From Enterococcus mundtii (GTDB lineage Bacteria > Bacillota > Bacilli > Lactobacillales > Enterococcaceae), in contig NZ_CP018062.1 in NCBI RefSeq assembly GCF_002813755.1, positions 1-64,000 of the forward strand: DNA of 64,000 nt, read 5' to 3'. The notes under the pieces are model-generated. The model saw only the letters and a program-made list of their open reading frames with translations. It did no database searches and was not told where the DNA came from. The position numbers and the translations under genes were made by a program. This document shows positions 10,046 to 18,052 of the stretch, one piece after another (positions within the stretch are counted from its first letter, which is position 1; every line of letters starts with the position of its first letter).

Positions 10046-10945
10046 ATGACACCTACGCAGTTAAAAGCAAAAGTGAAGAATATTTCGAGAGAAAAAGAAG
10101 TTGATCCGCAGCTCGTTTTAAGACATTTTATGATGGAAAAATTCTTGGAAAAAATCTCAGAATCTCCTTATCGTGAAAATTTTGTTTTAAAAGGCGGCTT
10201 CCTAATTGGATCAAAGTATGGCATTGAAAATCGAACAACCAAAGACATTGATACGACTTTACGAGAAATGAAAGTGACAAAAGAGACATTAACAAAAGTT
10301 TTAAACGATATTTTCTCCACACCGACGAAAGAAGGAATTCAATTTGAGATCCAAAGAATAAAAGAAACGAAAGAAGCCGATTATTATCCTGGTTTTAGCT
10401 TACGTGTGCTGGCACATTTAGAGAATATGCGGCCAGATTTTAAGGTAGATGTAACTACAGGTGATTCGATCTATCCAGCAACGATCACTCACAGTCATAA
10501 ATTGATGTTTGAAGATCGAACAATTCCTTTGGAATCTTATCCTACAGAACAAATTATTGCCGAAAAATTAAGTGCAACCTTTGATTTTTTAACTGACAAT
10601 TCGAGAGGAAAAGATTTTTATGATCTCTATACTATTCCTAAAATGGAGAAGATCGATGAGAAGACCTTGAAAGACAGTGTGAGAAATACATTCACACGTC
10701 GAGGAAAAACTGATCCGTTAAAGACTTACTATAAAAAAGATATGGATGTACTGAAAAATAGTAATGAGCTAAAAGATACTTGGAAGAAATATCAAAAAAG
10801 TAATCCTTATGCTGCATCGATCACGTACGAAGAGACAATGAATTCGATTAGCAATTTGATGGAAAAAGTGATTCACGTCGAAGAAAAAGAACGAAACCTA
10901 GCTTATCAAAGACACCAACAGATGAATCGAGAAATGGAGAGATAA
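10046..10945 (+). CDS. abiEii: AbiEii-type nucleotidyltransferase toxin
   Basis: A 299-aa protein of the AbiEii/AbiGii nucleotidyltransferase family. The motif [14 protein letters not shown] followed by [10 protein letters not shown] (residues about 45-72) is the GS-x-DxD nucleotidyltransferase core; [10 protein letters not shown] supplies the third acidic residue. [13 protein letters not shown] and RGKDFYDLY match conserved family segments. Such toxins transfer nucleotides (shown for tRNA in some members) and stop growth when the antitoxin fails. The ATG has an AAAGGAGAAG site. The gene is followed two bases after its stop by ssb. Confidence 0.85.
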   Translation: MTPTQLKAKVKNISREKEVDPQLVLRHFMMEKFLEKISESPYRENFVLKGGFLIGSKYGIENRTTKDIDTTLREMKVTKETLTKVLNDIFSTPTKEGIQFEIQRIKETKEADYYPGFSLRVLAHLENMRPDFKVDVTTGDSIYPATITHSHKLMFEDRTIPLESYPTEQIIAEKLSATFDFLTDNSRGKDFYDLYTIPKMEKIDEKTLKDSVRNTFTRRGKTDPLKTYYKKDMDVLKNSNELKDTWKKYQKSNPYAASITYEETMNSISNLMEKVIHVEEKERNLAYQRHQQMNREMER

Positions 10946-10947
10946 AA

Positions 10948-11412
10948 ATGATCAATAATGTAACTTTAGTAGGACGGTTAACTAAAGATCCTGATTTACG
11001 GTATACAGCTAGTGGTACAGCAGTAGCCACTTTTACTTTAGCCGTTAACCGTAATTTTACCAATCAAAGTGGCAATCGAGAAGCCGATTTTATCAATTGT
11101 GTGATTTGGCGTAAACCAGCGGAAACGATGGCTACATTAGCTAAAAAAGGTAGCCTGATTGGTATTGTTGGCCGAATTCAAACTCGAACCTATGACAATC
11201 AGCAAGGACAGCGCGTATATGTGACAGAAGTTGTGGCCGATAATTTTCAGTTGTTAGAAAGTAAAACAGCCACTGAAAATCGTGCCAAGTATAATCCAGA
11301 GCAAGATAGTTCAAGAACGACTCACTTTGAGAAACAGGATGATACTAATCAAGTAGAGGATCCTTTTGATAGTCGGTTGATTGATATCAGCGATGACGAG
11401 TTACCATTTTAA
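10948..11412 (+). CDS. ssb: Single-stranded DNA-binding protein
   Basis: A 154-aa SSB. The N-terminal OB fold begins [19 protein letters not shown], with the Trp-containing [12 protein letters not shown] segment, through about residue 108. A flexible acidic linker leads to the C-terminal tip DDELPF, the conserved peptide that recruits repair and replication partners. It lies two bases after abiEii, so one mRNA likely carries all three. Plasmid-borne ssb genes commonly protect transferred single strands. Confidence 0.95.
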   Translation: MINNVTLVGRLTKDPDLRYTASGTAVATFTLAVNRNFTNQSGNREADFINCVIWRKPAETMATLAKKGSLIGIVGRIQTRTYDNQQGQRVYVTEVVADNFQLLESKTATENRAKYNPEQDSSRTTHFEKQDDTNQVEDPFDSRLIDISDDELPF

Positions 11413-11477
11413 TTAATTGGAAATTACAATCTCCTATTACTATAATTATATTGCAAAGAAATAATTCTTTATATCAT

Positions 11478-11512
11478 AAAACCCCATCGGTCTGTATGCT
11501 GATGGGGTTTTA
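11478..11512. terminator. Bidirectional terminator between ssb and the radical SAM operon
   Basis: Stem AAAACCCCATC with its perfect complement around a 12-base loop, with T-rich sequence on the plus side and A-rich (T on the minus strand) upstream. It can end both the ssb transcript and the converging minus-strand operon. Confidence 0.8.
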
Positions 11513-11539
11513 AGTTTCTATATTATATACATGTATTCC

Positions 11540-11935
11540 TTATTTAACGGAATATTTTTGTATATTGAAAATCAAATAAAGAACGTATACGATATGTCCA
11601 CCTATTAATAAACAGGTAGCCAATAATGAAGATATTGTAGAAACCATAAGTGTAAGAAGTAACACTAGCATTAGAAAACTGAAGTATATCGCTAATTTTT
11701 CTTGTATTATGGGAAGTAATTTCATTATTTGAAGTTTATTGATTATATTATTCCAAAAAATACTGCCAACTATATCTATAACTGCAAACATTAGAAACAT
11801 AATATATTTGTTGCTAAAAGCTGTAGGTACAGCAAATTTGTTTATATGGGAAACTATATTTTGTGGGAGAACTAATAATGAAATTAAAAAAAACAACAAT
11901 GTAAGGCAAACTAAAACAAAACTTTTCTTGTTCAT
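11540..11935 (-). CDS. Four-helix membrane protein, candidate immunity protein
   Basis: A 131-aa protein. The ATG at 11935 follows AAAGGAG; an upstream in-frame ATG at 11956 overlaps the end of the radical SAM gene. Four hydrophobic segments are visible, near residues 5-25, 40-60, 78-100 and 102-122. It is the last gene of the minus-strand operon, 13 bases after the radical SAM gene. Position and topology suit self-protection or export help for a modified peptide, but nothing in the sequence proves it. No family recognised. Confidence 0.55.
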   Translation of the reverse strand: MNKKSFVLVCLTLLFFLISLLVLPQNIVSHINKFAVPTAFSNKYIMFLMFAVIDIVGSIFWNNIINKLQIMKLLPIIQEKLAIYFSFLMLVLLLTLMVSTISSLLATCLLIGGHIVYVLYLIFNIQKYSVK

Positions 11936-11948
11936 AGGATGAACTCCT

Positions 11949-12983
11949 TTATGCATAAAGGTATTTTCTTAATTTTAGTTTATCATAAAATTTTTTGTTA
12001 ATAACGTCAACTATCAGAGGATAGTTTTCGATAATTGTTTTACGAATATCTGGATTATTATAAATATAAGCACATGTTTGACAATGATGTCTAAATTTTG
12101 GTGGCTTAATATCTGGATTCCATTTAATGACCTGGTCAAGTATATTAATTGGTCCATCTACATACAACCAACGCTTCATAAAATCATTCTTCTGTTTATT
12201 GTAAATATCTTGGAGATCAGTAGTATTTTGCGGACCTAGTTTCATATCTGCAATATATTTATTAGTTAATCCACAGCATGAAATATATTCGTTATTTGGA
12301 TTAAGACCTATAAATTCAAAAAGATTATTACATCCATCTTGTACTTCTAAAGGATTTAGCTCATTATACTCATAAATTGTGTCTTTATGGAAAGAAACCC
12401 AAGTACTACTTATGGAGCTAAATAATTCTTTGTTAGGATGGTTTTCAATTTTTTGATATAACTCATGTAAAAAAAGGTGTTCTTGCTTAAATTTAGAATG
12501 TTTTGTTGATTCAACTGAAATAGTGCATCTAATCCCATTTTCAATGCATGCTAATGCACCTGTCATCACTCTATCCAAAGGAACAAATTCTAAATGATTG
12601 TCTCCGGTAGAAAAGCTTATTTCCATTACACCATTATCTCTTAAGTTCTTTAAAAATTTATTCGCTCGATCATAGTTACTAGCCCAGACTCCATTTGTTA
12701 CTAACCTAGAGAACAATCCTTTACTTTTTGCATATTTAATAGCAAGTAGTAATTCTTCTTTTAGTAAAGTTGCCTCTCCACCAGTCCATACAATAAATTT
12801 AACAGATTTGTATTTTATAACACTATCAATAAATGTTGTGTAATCCTTGAGATTAGTATTGATTTTTTGAAAGGGACTGCATCCAAAGCAACACTCTTTA
12901 CACTGTGCATTACATTTATAAGATGTAATTATCGCTGCGTTAGTAGGTGACAACCAATTTACTAATTCTTTCTCATGGGTCAT
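11949..12983 (-). CDS. Radical SAM enzyme, probable peptide maturase
   Basis: A 344-aa protein. Cys24, Cys28 and Cys31 form the CxxxCxxC site for the SAM-binding 4Fe-4S cluster, and two extra cysteines follow (C32, C35). TGGEATL (SAM-binding GGE) and EISFSTGDNHLEF fit the radical SAM barrel. C-terminal cysteines (SCCGLTNKY and CQTCAYI) suggest an auxiliary cluster of SPASM/twitch type. Ribosome site AAGGAGG, overlapping the stop of the upstream gene. Together with the Rgg regulator and exporter this looks like a RiPP (ribosomally made, modified peptide) pathway. The reaction and true substrate cannot be read from sequence. Confidence 0.8.
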   Translation of the reverse strand: MTHEKELVNWLSPTNAAIITSYKCNAQCKECCFGCSPFQKINTNLKDYTTFIDSVIKYKSVKFIVWTGGEATLLKEELLLAIKYAKSKGLFSRLVTNGVWASNYDRANKFLKNLRDNGVMEISFSTGDNHLEFVPLDRVMTGALACIENGIRCTISVESTKHSKFKQEHLFLHELYQKIENHPNKELFSSISSTWVSFHKDTIYEYNELNPLEVQDGCNNLFEFIGLNPNNEYISCCGLTNKYIADMKLGPQNTTDLQDIYNKQKNDFMKRWLYVDGPINILDQVIKWNPDIKPPKFRHHCQTCAYIYNNPDIRKTIIENYPLIVDVINKKFYDKLKLRKYLYA

Positions 12984-12996
12984 AATAGGTGCCTCC

Positions 12997-13503
12997 TTAT
13001 AGCCTTACTGATTCTCCGGCTTCAAGTTTTTGGAAAATCTCTGTAACTTTGCTACCAAAATCACTACCGCCATTTTTAGTAGCAAATTTAGAAATTGCTC
13101 TATGTTTTTCGCTACGTAAAGAGTTTTCTGCTATGTTATCTTCTTTCACAGCTATTAATGCTATCTCTGCAGCTACTGCAACTAGAGTAAGGACAACTCC
13201 TCCGCCTTCAACAGCAATAGTAAAGTTCGTATATACCCATGTTTCTCCCATAACGACTTTTGCTTTATTGTTCTTAACATTAGATGATTTTAAAATTTCA
13301 TTTTTAAACAATTGAGTGAAAAATTGTTTGATAGATTGTTGGGTACAGGCTTGTAACATTTCAGGATCTTTTGATAAATTTAGTAATTTTTCTGTCCAAG
13401 TAGTCGTCACAAACTGTTTTTTCTCTGTATCTAGCGGTATTTCAATAAAAAAATTATCTTTCACACGATTTTGTTCAAATATATTTACTCTTTTATTTTC
13501 CAT
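12997..13503 (-). CDS. Unknown 168-aa protein of the radical SAM operon (possible substrate)
   Basis: The ATG at 13503 has an AAAGGAG site; the upstream in-frame start at 13539 is inside a smaller ORF. The N-terminal 95 residues are mixed and polar. Residues about 97-122 are small and hydrophobic (VEGGGVVLTLVAVAAEIALI), either a membrane segment or a pore-like helix. The C-terminus after an Asn-Gly-Gly is a 24-residue amphipathic tail ending AGESVRL. One candidate role is a large RiPP precursor with a core after the Gly-Gly; another is a partner protein for the radical SAM enzyme. I do not recognise the family. Confidence 0.6.
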   Translation of the reverse strand: MENKRVNIFEQNRVKDNFFIEIPLDTEKKQFVTTTWTEKLLNLSKDPEMLQACTQQSIKQFFTQLFKNEILKSSNVKNNKAKVVMGETWVYTNFTIAVEGGGVVLTLVAVAAEIALIAVKEDNIAENSLRSEKHRAISKFATKNGGSDFGSKVTEIFQKLEAGESVRL

Positions 13504-13517
13504 GACTATATACTCCT

Positions 13518-13562
13518 TTATTGTGCTTCGATTAACCAATAATCTCTTTCTGTATCTTTCAT
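13518..13562 (-). CDS. 14-codon ORF with strong ribosome site, candidate peptide precursor
   Basis: On the minus strand the ATG at 13562 follows AAGGAGG by eight bases and encodes MKDTERDYWLIEAQ, then TAA. It ends 14 bases before the start of the 168-aa gene and is the first ORF of the operon. It carries adjacent Tyr and Trp, residues commonly cross-linked in radical SAM peptides. It could be a minimal RiPP precursor, or a leader peptide that couples translation of the next gene. It is not like the hydrophobic SHP pheromones that usually pair with Rgg. Confidence 0.45.
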   Translation of the reverse strand: MKDTERDYWLIEAQ

Positions 13563-13698
13563 ATTTTTTACCTCCTTATTTAAGAAGTATATTCATAAAA
13601 ATATTGGTTATTTTGAATTGTATAGAAATGCGTCGAGTGTTATCGTATGAAATTTTTATATGTTATATTTAATAAAGGATTTTTTCGAGGTGACCAAT

Positions 13699-14583
13699 GT
13701 GAAGCAAGGGGATATTATAAAAAAACTTAGGATTGAGCGTGGAATTTCACAAGAAGCGTTAGCAAAAGGAATATCCACGAGAACAACACTTAGTTCATTT
13801 GAACGAAGGAACACAGAGTTATCTTCTTCTGCTCTGTTAAAGTATTTAGACAAGTTAAATGTAAAATTTGACGAGTTCCAATTTCTATTGTGTGATAATC
13901 TGTTGAGTCAAAAAGAAAAAGTAATAAATAGATTTATAGAGATTATAAATAGTAATTTTAATAGGAAAGAGTTGGAAGTTTATTTAACTCAATTGGAAGA
14001 TGTCTATAGTAAGCACAAAGACAATTTTTACTTAATGATTATTGCTCAACTAAAAATATTAAAAGCTGCTATATTGGAAATTAATGAATTAGAAAAAAAT
14101 GAGGCTATCCGACTAATTAAAGAGTATCTATTTAAAGTAGAGAATTGGTGTCATTTTGAACTTACCATTTTTAACAATGTTTTATTCATTTTTTATAGTG
14201 AAGAAATAGTTGTTCAATTTGAGAATGTAATTTCTCGGATGTGGTTATTACAAGATAAGGCACATTACAATAGTTTAATAAGTACATTTTTAATTAATGG
14301 CTGTTTTTTAGGTTTTGAAAGAGCTGATGCTAATTTAGCCAGTTTATTTGTAAGACATCTTGAGATTGTAAGTGCTAATTCAAGATTTGTAGAAGCTAAA
14401 ATTTATTTATTGATTTTTAAAGGTTTACTTCCAAGTATTAGTAATCAAACACTGGACTCAGTATCAATAAAAAAAGGCCTAAAGATATTAGACATACTTG
14501 ATGAAGCAAAAGCAAATTCAATTAGAGAATTTATTTTTCAATATTTAGAAACTCAAGGATATGAAGTCTGCCTAATTTTATAA
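13699..14583 (+). CDS. Rgg-family transcriptional regulator
   Basis: A 294-aa protein. The GTG at 13699 has GAGGTG six bases upstream, and translation from it starts MKQGDIIKKLRIERGIS, the usual Rgg N-terminus; the longer frame from 13660 has no ribosome site. Residues 5-60 are an XRE-type helix-turn-helix (ISQEALAKGIS, TLSSFERRNTELSS). The rest is an all-helical TPR-like peptide-sensing domain. Rgg proteins switch on divergent peptide operons when they bind a short pheromone. The promoter region shared with the minus-strand operon (13563-13698) is the likely target. No convincing pheromone gene was found nearby. Confidence 0.8.
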   Translation: MKQGDIIKKLRIERGISQEALAKGISTRTTLSSFERRNTELSSSALLKYLDKLNVKFDEFQFLLCDNLLSQKEKVINRFIEIINSNFNRKELEVYLTQLEDVYSKHKDNFYLMIIAQLKILKAAILEINELEKNEAIRLIKEYLFKVENWCHFELTIFNNVLFIFYSEEIVVQFENVISRMWLLQDKAHYNSLISTFLINGCFLGFERADANLASLFVRHLEIVSANSRFVEAKIYLLIFKGLLPSISNQTLDSVSIKKGLKILDILDEAKANSIREFIFQYLETQGYEVCLIL

Positions 14584-14608
14584 AGCACAAGCTGAATTTC
14601 TGTAATAA

Positions 14609-16210
14609 GTGACTCAAAATTGGGAGATGAAGATTATTCAAGTAAAAAAGATTCTATTAAAAAGAAAGTTATTACTTCTGACTTTAGCTAGTTTAATGGT
14701 TATTCAGATCTGTATAAGTGCTTCGTATCCTTATTTAACAAAAGTTATTGTGGATGAAGTCTTAATGAAAAAACAAGTAGACAAGTTAAAAGTTATTATA
14801 ATGGTTGCAGTGATCCTTATTGTAGTACAAGTTCCTTTGAATATTATTGTGAGTTATTTATGCTCAAAATGGAATCAATTAATTATTTTTGAGTTACGTA
14901 AAAACGTAAGTATGTCTTTTTTTGATAGTAAAGAAAACTCTAAAAAGAATGGTCTATTTATTAATACAATAACTAATGATTGCGAATTAATTGGGAAACA
15001 ATTATTAAATATTATAATTAATAGTTTTCCTAATATACTTTTGATTGTCATATATCTTTCAATATTGATATTTTTGAATCCTTTTTTAGTTGGAATCCTT
15101 TTATTAGGACTGCCACTATTTTTATTAATTGCGTATTTTACTTCAAAAAAAGTTTCAGTTCTTACTAAAGAGCTACAACGATATCGAGATAGGCTAGTTG
15201 AATTCTTAAATAGTTATGTTCGTAATAAACTTTTAATAGATCTCTATGGAGCAAGAAGAGAGGAAACAAACTATTTTTATAAGGTTTCTACGCAATTGAA
15301 AGATGTGAATGTAAAAACAAATACAATTATATCTTTTTTAAATAATATATCTAATTTAATTGCTGTAATTACGCCATTAATTACTTTGTTAGTTGGTAGC
15401 TTTTTAGTCATTAACAACAAACTTAGTTTGGGATCACTTATTACATTCAATACTTATACAGCTCTGCTGTTTAGTCCTATAGGAAGGTTATTGAATATAT
15501 CCCCTATGATTTCTCAATTGAAGGTATCTATTGAAAGAATTAAAGAGGTAAAAATACCAGCTGAAATATATAAAGAAGGTATCTATGATAGGTTTCTATG
15601 CTCTGATGATTGCTTGATCTCTGTTAGTAAGCTCATTCCTTACGTGGAAAAAAGACCATTATTAAAGACTGAGCTTAATTTTAATATAAAAAAGGGAGAA
15701 CTTTTAAAAATTTCAGGAAAGAATGGAATAGGAAAGTCAATTTTATTGCAATGCTTAATAAATTATCACAAAAATTTTACTGGATATATTCAAATAGATA
15801 AAAACGTGAAAATTATTTATATACCACAGGAAAATTTTTTGTTTGAAGGGACAGTAAAGGAAAACTTAACAAAAGGACTTCCTGAATATGAAATAGATTT
15901 TTTATTTTATTTAATTAGGAAATTCAAATTTGAAATAGATTTAAATCGAAAAGTTAATGCATTTTCTTTAAACTTAAGTAGTGGACAATTACAGAAAATT
16001 AAATTGATTCGAGCTTTGCTTAGTAAACCAGACATACTTTTGTTAGATGAGGTATTTGCTAACTTAGATCATGAAACAAGTATTACTTTAATCAATTATT
16101 TGAGGGAAAACTTATTAACCGCGATATTCGTTTATCATGGAGACACTGAGCGACTTTTAAAACAAAATGAATATAATACTTTAAATTTAGACTATTATGC
16201 TATAGCTTAA
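14609..16210 (+). CDS. ABC transporter (fused membrane and ATPase domains), peptide exporter
   Basis: A 533-aa half-transporter with an N-terminal six-helix membrane domain (about residues 20-300) and a C-terminal ATPase. Walker A is GKNGIGKS near residue 370, the signature LSSGQ near 456 and Walker B ILLLDE near 477. There is no N-terminal C39 peptidase, so any leader would be removed by another protease. The start is uncertain: GTG 14609 lacks a clear ribosome site and ATG 14627 has GGGAG too close. It lies 25 bases after rgg. The probable role is export of the product of the divergent radical SAM operon. Confidence 0.8.
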   Translation: MTQNWEMKIIQVKKILLKRKLLLLTLASLMVIQICISASYPYLTKVIVDEVLMKKQVDKLKVIIMVAVILIVVQVPLNIIVSYLCSKWNQLIIFELRKNVSMSFFDSKENSKKNGLFINTITNDCELIGKQLLNIIINSFPNILLIVIYLSILIFLNPFLVGILLLGLPLFLLIAYFTSKKVSVLTKELQRYRDRLVEFLNSYVRNKLLIDLYGARREETNYFYKVSTQLKDVNVKTNTIISFLNNISNLIAVITPLITLLVGSFLVINNKLSLGSLITFNTYTALLFSPIGRLLNISPMISQLKVSIERIKEVKIPAEIYKEGIYDRFLCSDDCLISVSKLIPYVEKRPLLKTELNFNIKKGELLKISGKNGIGKSILLQCLINYHKNFTGYIQIDKNVKIIYIPQENFLFEGTVKENLTKGLPEYEIDFLFYLIRKFKFEIDLNRKVNAFSLNLSSGQLQKIKLIRALLSKPDILLLDEVFANLDHETSITLINYLRENLLTAIFVYHGDTERLLKQNEYNTLNLDYYAIA

Positions 16211-16383
16211 TTTTGAGAATGCTAAAATTAAGGAATACTAGCGTGTTTTCTTTTGAAAAAATTATTTATCAATTAGATAATGTTTTGACAGTCGTCTAAT
16301 TAATATCAGTTATGACGAGATTATCCATTCGAAATAGGTTCTTCTACAGGTTGCATTTGATACGGTTTATGCTATAATTTAGA

Positions 16384-16443
16384 CAACAAAAAGAATTTTC
16401 AATCTATAACCGAAAACCACTAGCTGGCGGGCTAGTGGTTTTC
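16384..16443 (+). ncRNA. Putative antisense antitoxin RNA (RNA II-like)
   Basis: A strong promoter (TTGCAT 16351-16356, 16-base spacer, TATAAT 16373-16378 with extended TG) would start a transcript near 16384. The RNA would run through a 25-base direct repeat and end at a bidirectional hairpin (AAAACCACTAGC at 16413-16424 with its complement at 16431-16442). It converges on the toxin transcript and shares the hairpin and the direct repeat. This matches the RNA II/RNA I arrangement of the pAD1 par system, where the repeat lets the RNAs pair and blocks toxin translation. Confidence 0.65.
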
Positions 16444-16589
16444 TTTTACGTTTCTATTATAAGAATTAACGGGTAGGCTTACTGTCTTTCTTGGCAAATT
16501 TGCAATCAAGCCATTTGCAGATGTAGTGTGCGGCTACCTCTGCCATGATTGCAAAAACAAAATCAAAAAGAATTTTCAAATCTATAACC
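16387..16589. repeat. Direct repeats shared by toxin and antitoxin RNAs
   Basis: Two copies at 16387-16411 and 16564-16589 match except for one inserted A. They share a CAAAAAGAATTTTCAA core and an ATCTATAACC tail. The second covers the toxin start codon region on the opposite strand. In par-type loci such repeats are the antisense pairing sites. Confidence 0.8.
16466..16579 (-). CDS. Fst-like type I toxin, 37 aa
   Basis: The TTG start at 16579 follows GGGGAGGAGG by about eight bases. The peptide begins MKILFDFVFAIMAEVAAHYI, a single membrane helix, continues CKWLD, and has a charged tail ending KKDSKPTR. This is the layout of Fst/Ldr-type membrane toxins (helix, KWL motif, polar tail). The promoter is on the minus strand: extended TGC TATAAT at 16639-16634. 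The 5' leader (CCCC..GGCC paired with GGCAAGGGG) can form a hairpin that hides the ribosome site, as in pAD1 RNA I. Role: post-segregational killing that stabilises the element. Confidence 0.7.
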   Translation of the reverse strand: MKILFDFVFAIMAEVAAHYICKWLDCKFAKKDSKPTR

Positions 16590-16698
16590 TCCTCCCCTTG
16601 CCAGAATAGGCCGGGGTAGCAGACAGCAATAACATTATAGCACACTTGAAATTTCCAATTTTATAGGATTTTGCTATACTCTTTACGAGGTGAGCGTA

Positions 16699-16959
16699 AT
16701 GAAAAAATATATTGGTTTACTTGATAAAATTAGAGTAATTCAAACACAACCTTTACTGTTAAGATTTACGTTACAAACAACAAATGGACCGATTAATTGT
16801 GTTGTCGCAAATATCGATATTGCAGATAGGTTATTGATTATGGAAGATGATAAATACAATATCGCTGTAACTGGCCATTTCAATAAAAGAAAACAACTAG
16901 TAATCGAAACAATGGATTTATTGAATCCAGACCATTATACAAAGAGTATGGGAATCTAA
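16699..16959 (+). CDS. Hypothetical small beta-rich protein
   Basis: An 86-aa protein from ATG 16699 (GAGGTG seven bases upstream; GTG 16690 is an in-frame alternative overlapping that site). The sequence alternates hydrophobic and polar residues (LLRFTLQTTNGPINCVVAN, YNIAVTGHFNKRKQLVI), which resembles a small OB or beta-barrel fold. It could bind nucleic acid, but no family is recognised. It stands alone between the toxin locus and a terminator. Confidence 0.6.
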   Translation: MKKYIGLLDKIRVIQTQPLLLRFTLQTTNGPINCVVANIDIADRLLIMEDDKYNIAVTGHFNKRKQLVIETMDLLNPDHYTKSMGI

Positions 16960-16973
16960 CTTAGATAAAAGAC

Positions 16974-17010
16974 AAGCTACTATTTCTTTATGGAATGGTA
17001 GCTTTTTTTA
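16974..17010 (+). terminator. Intrinsic terminator
   Basis: Stem AAGCTAC with its complement (extended imperfectly by TATT/AATG) followed by seven T residues, just after the small beta-rich gene. Confidence 0.75.
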
Positions 17011-17039
17011 TACATAAAAATGAAACAGCCTTATTAGGA

Positions 17040-17392
17040 AGGCGTAAACGCCTTCTCAATTGTAAAACCCTTCTCTCACTCCAACCGCCACCGCCGTTCG
17101 AGAAAAGCGAACGCAAAGCGTTCGTAAAGAAATGGGGTCTTGCTACGCAAGACGGATCGTAAAGGCGTCCTCTGGTAGAAAGATTTGATCCAGTCCGCTG
17201 TTTCTTTATTGATTTGCCAGACCGGCAACAAGTTGCCTTTTATCACCAAAAACAGCAAAGGACAAAGGTAAAATGCACGCTGCGCGCCCTTGTCCTTTGC
17301 TGTTTTAGTTGATTCATTCTGGGCAACAAATCAATAAAGAAAGAAACGGCGGAAGGTTCAAAACCTTTCCCTAAGAGGAGGCAGGGTCAACT
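17040..17392 (+). promoter_or_regulatory. Dense hairpin region upstream of the 17.4-kb operon
   Basis: A gene-free stretch packed with inverted repeats: GGCG-TAAA-CGCC, CGAACGC-AAA-GCGTTCG, GTCTTGC-TAC-GCAAGAC, a 17-bp perfect stem (17249-17265 with 17290-17306) and a 16-bp perfect stem enclosing it (17201-17216 with 17327-17342). A loop-like element ACTCCAACCGCCACCGCCGTT (17079-17098 region) and a TTTCCCTAAGA element just before the next gene both recur near 18.85 kb. It could be a structured mRNA leader or a DNA site such as an origin; the sequence does not decide. Confidence 0.6.
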
Positions 17393-17611
17393 GTGAGAGA
17401 AAAATATGATTATTGGGGTGTACCTTTTAGTGTGTTGTATCCAATACCAAATATAAGGTATAAAAGTGTACCACATCAGATTGCATGTGACTGTGGAGAA
17501 AAAGCGGATTCTATAAAATCTGTATATCGCTATCAGTGTAAGACATGTGGAAGAAAATATTCATTAGTACGTGGCGACTACATTTTAATCGAAAATGACT
17601 TGGAGGAATAA
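17393..17611 (+). CDS. Small zinc-ribbon-like protein
   Basis: A 72-aa protein starting at GTG 17393 behind GAGGAGG. Residues 32-56 contain two cysteine pairs (CDCG and CKTCGRKY), the pattern of a zinc ribbon. Function unknown; possibly a nucleic-acid or protein adaptor. It is the first of three closely packed genes (3-base gap to the next), so they form one operon. Confidence 0.6.
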   Translation: MREKYDYWGVPFSVLYPIPNIRYKSVPHQIACDCGEKADSIKSVYRYQCKTCGRKYSLVRGDYILIENDLEE

Positions 17612-17614
17612 AAC

Positions 17615-18052
17615 ATGGTTCAAAAATACTATGATGAATTTGCTAAATTACCTTTGGAAAAAATGGCACAAAAAATGGAAGATATGACCTTTCTTTACAA
17701 TGAGACTCGTGTGCCAAAAAAACATTACAAAAAACAGCTATCAGTAGCTGTCGAGGAAATGATTGAATCTAGTGTAGAAATCAATTTGATTGAAACGTAT
17801 TACCGAACTTTGGAACAGTTGAAGAAACAAAATCCAAAATGGTTGTTTCAAGCACTGGTGTGCTTGGATTCAGGTGTTAAACCGAGTGCGATTACTCCTT
17901 CCGAGTATCAGGCGTTAGAGCTTACTTATGCCAAATATTCGGAAACAAAAAAAGCTAAGACAATTTCTAATAAATGGCTAGATTTATTTGAAAAAATCAA
18001 AGAATATGGCGCATTGTACACACTTGAATTGGAGGGAAATGAAGATGAGTGA
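17615..18052 (+). CDS. Hypothetical helical protein
   Basis: A 145-aa protein, ATG behind GGAGG. It is mostly helical with no cysteine cluster or membrane segment. Conserved-looking parts are KKHYKKQLSVAVEEMIESS and NPKWLFQALVCLDSGVKPS. Its last codons overlap the start of the next gene by eight bases, which indicates translational coupling. The family is not recognised; it is probably a plasmid accessory protein. Confidence 0.6.
   Translation: MVQKYYDEFAKLPLEKMAQKMEDMTFLYNETRVPKKHYKKQLSVAVEEMIESSVEINLIETYYRTLEQLKKQNPKWLFQALVCLDSGVKPSAITPSEYQALELTYAKYSETKKAKTISNKWLDLFEKIKEYGALYTLELEGNEDE

Noticed and set aside
13628..13672. MRRVLSYEIFICYI as an SHP pheromone for the Rgg regulator
   Set aside because: It lacks a ribosome site and a typical SHP charged start plus hydrophobic end; it lies where the divergent promoters should be.
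12989..13672. Plus-strand frames opposite the radical SAM operon
   Set aside because: They are shadows of the minus-strand genes, with no ribosome sites and poor residue composition.
17076..17258. Minus-strand 60-aa frame in the hairpin region
   Set aside because: It runs through the inverted repeats, has no ribosome site and looks like a by-product of the structured DNA.
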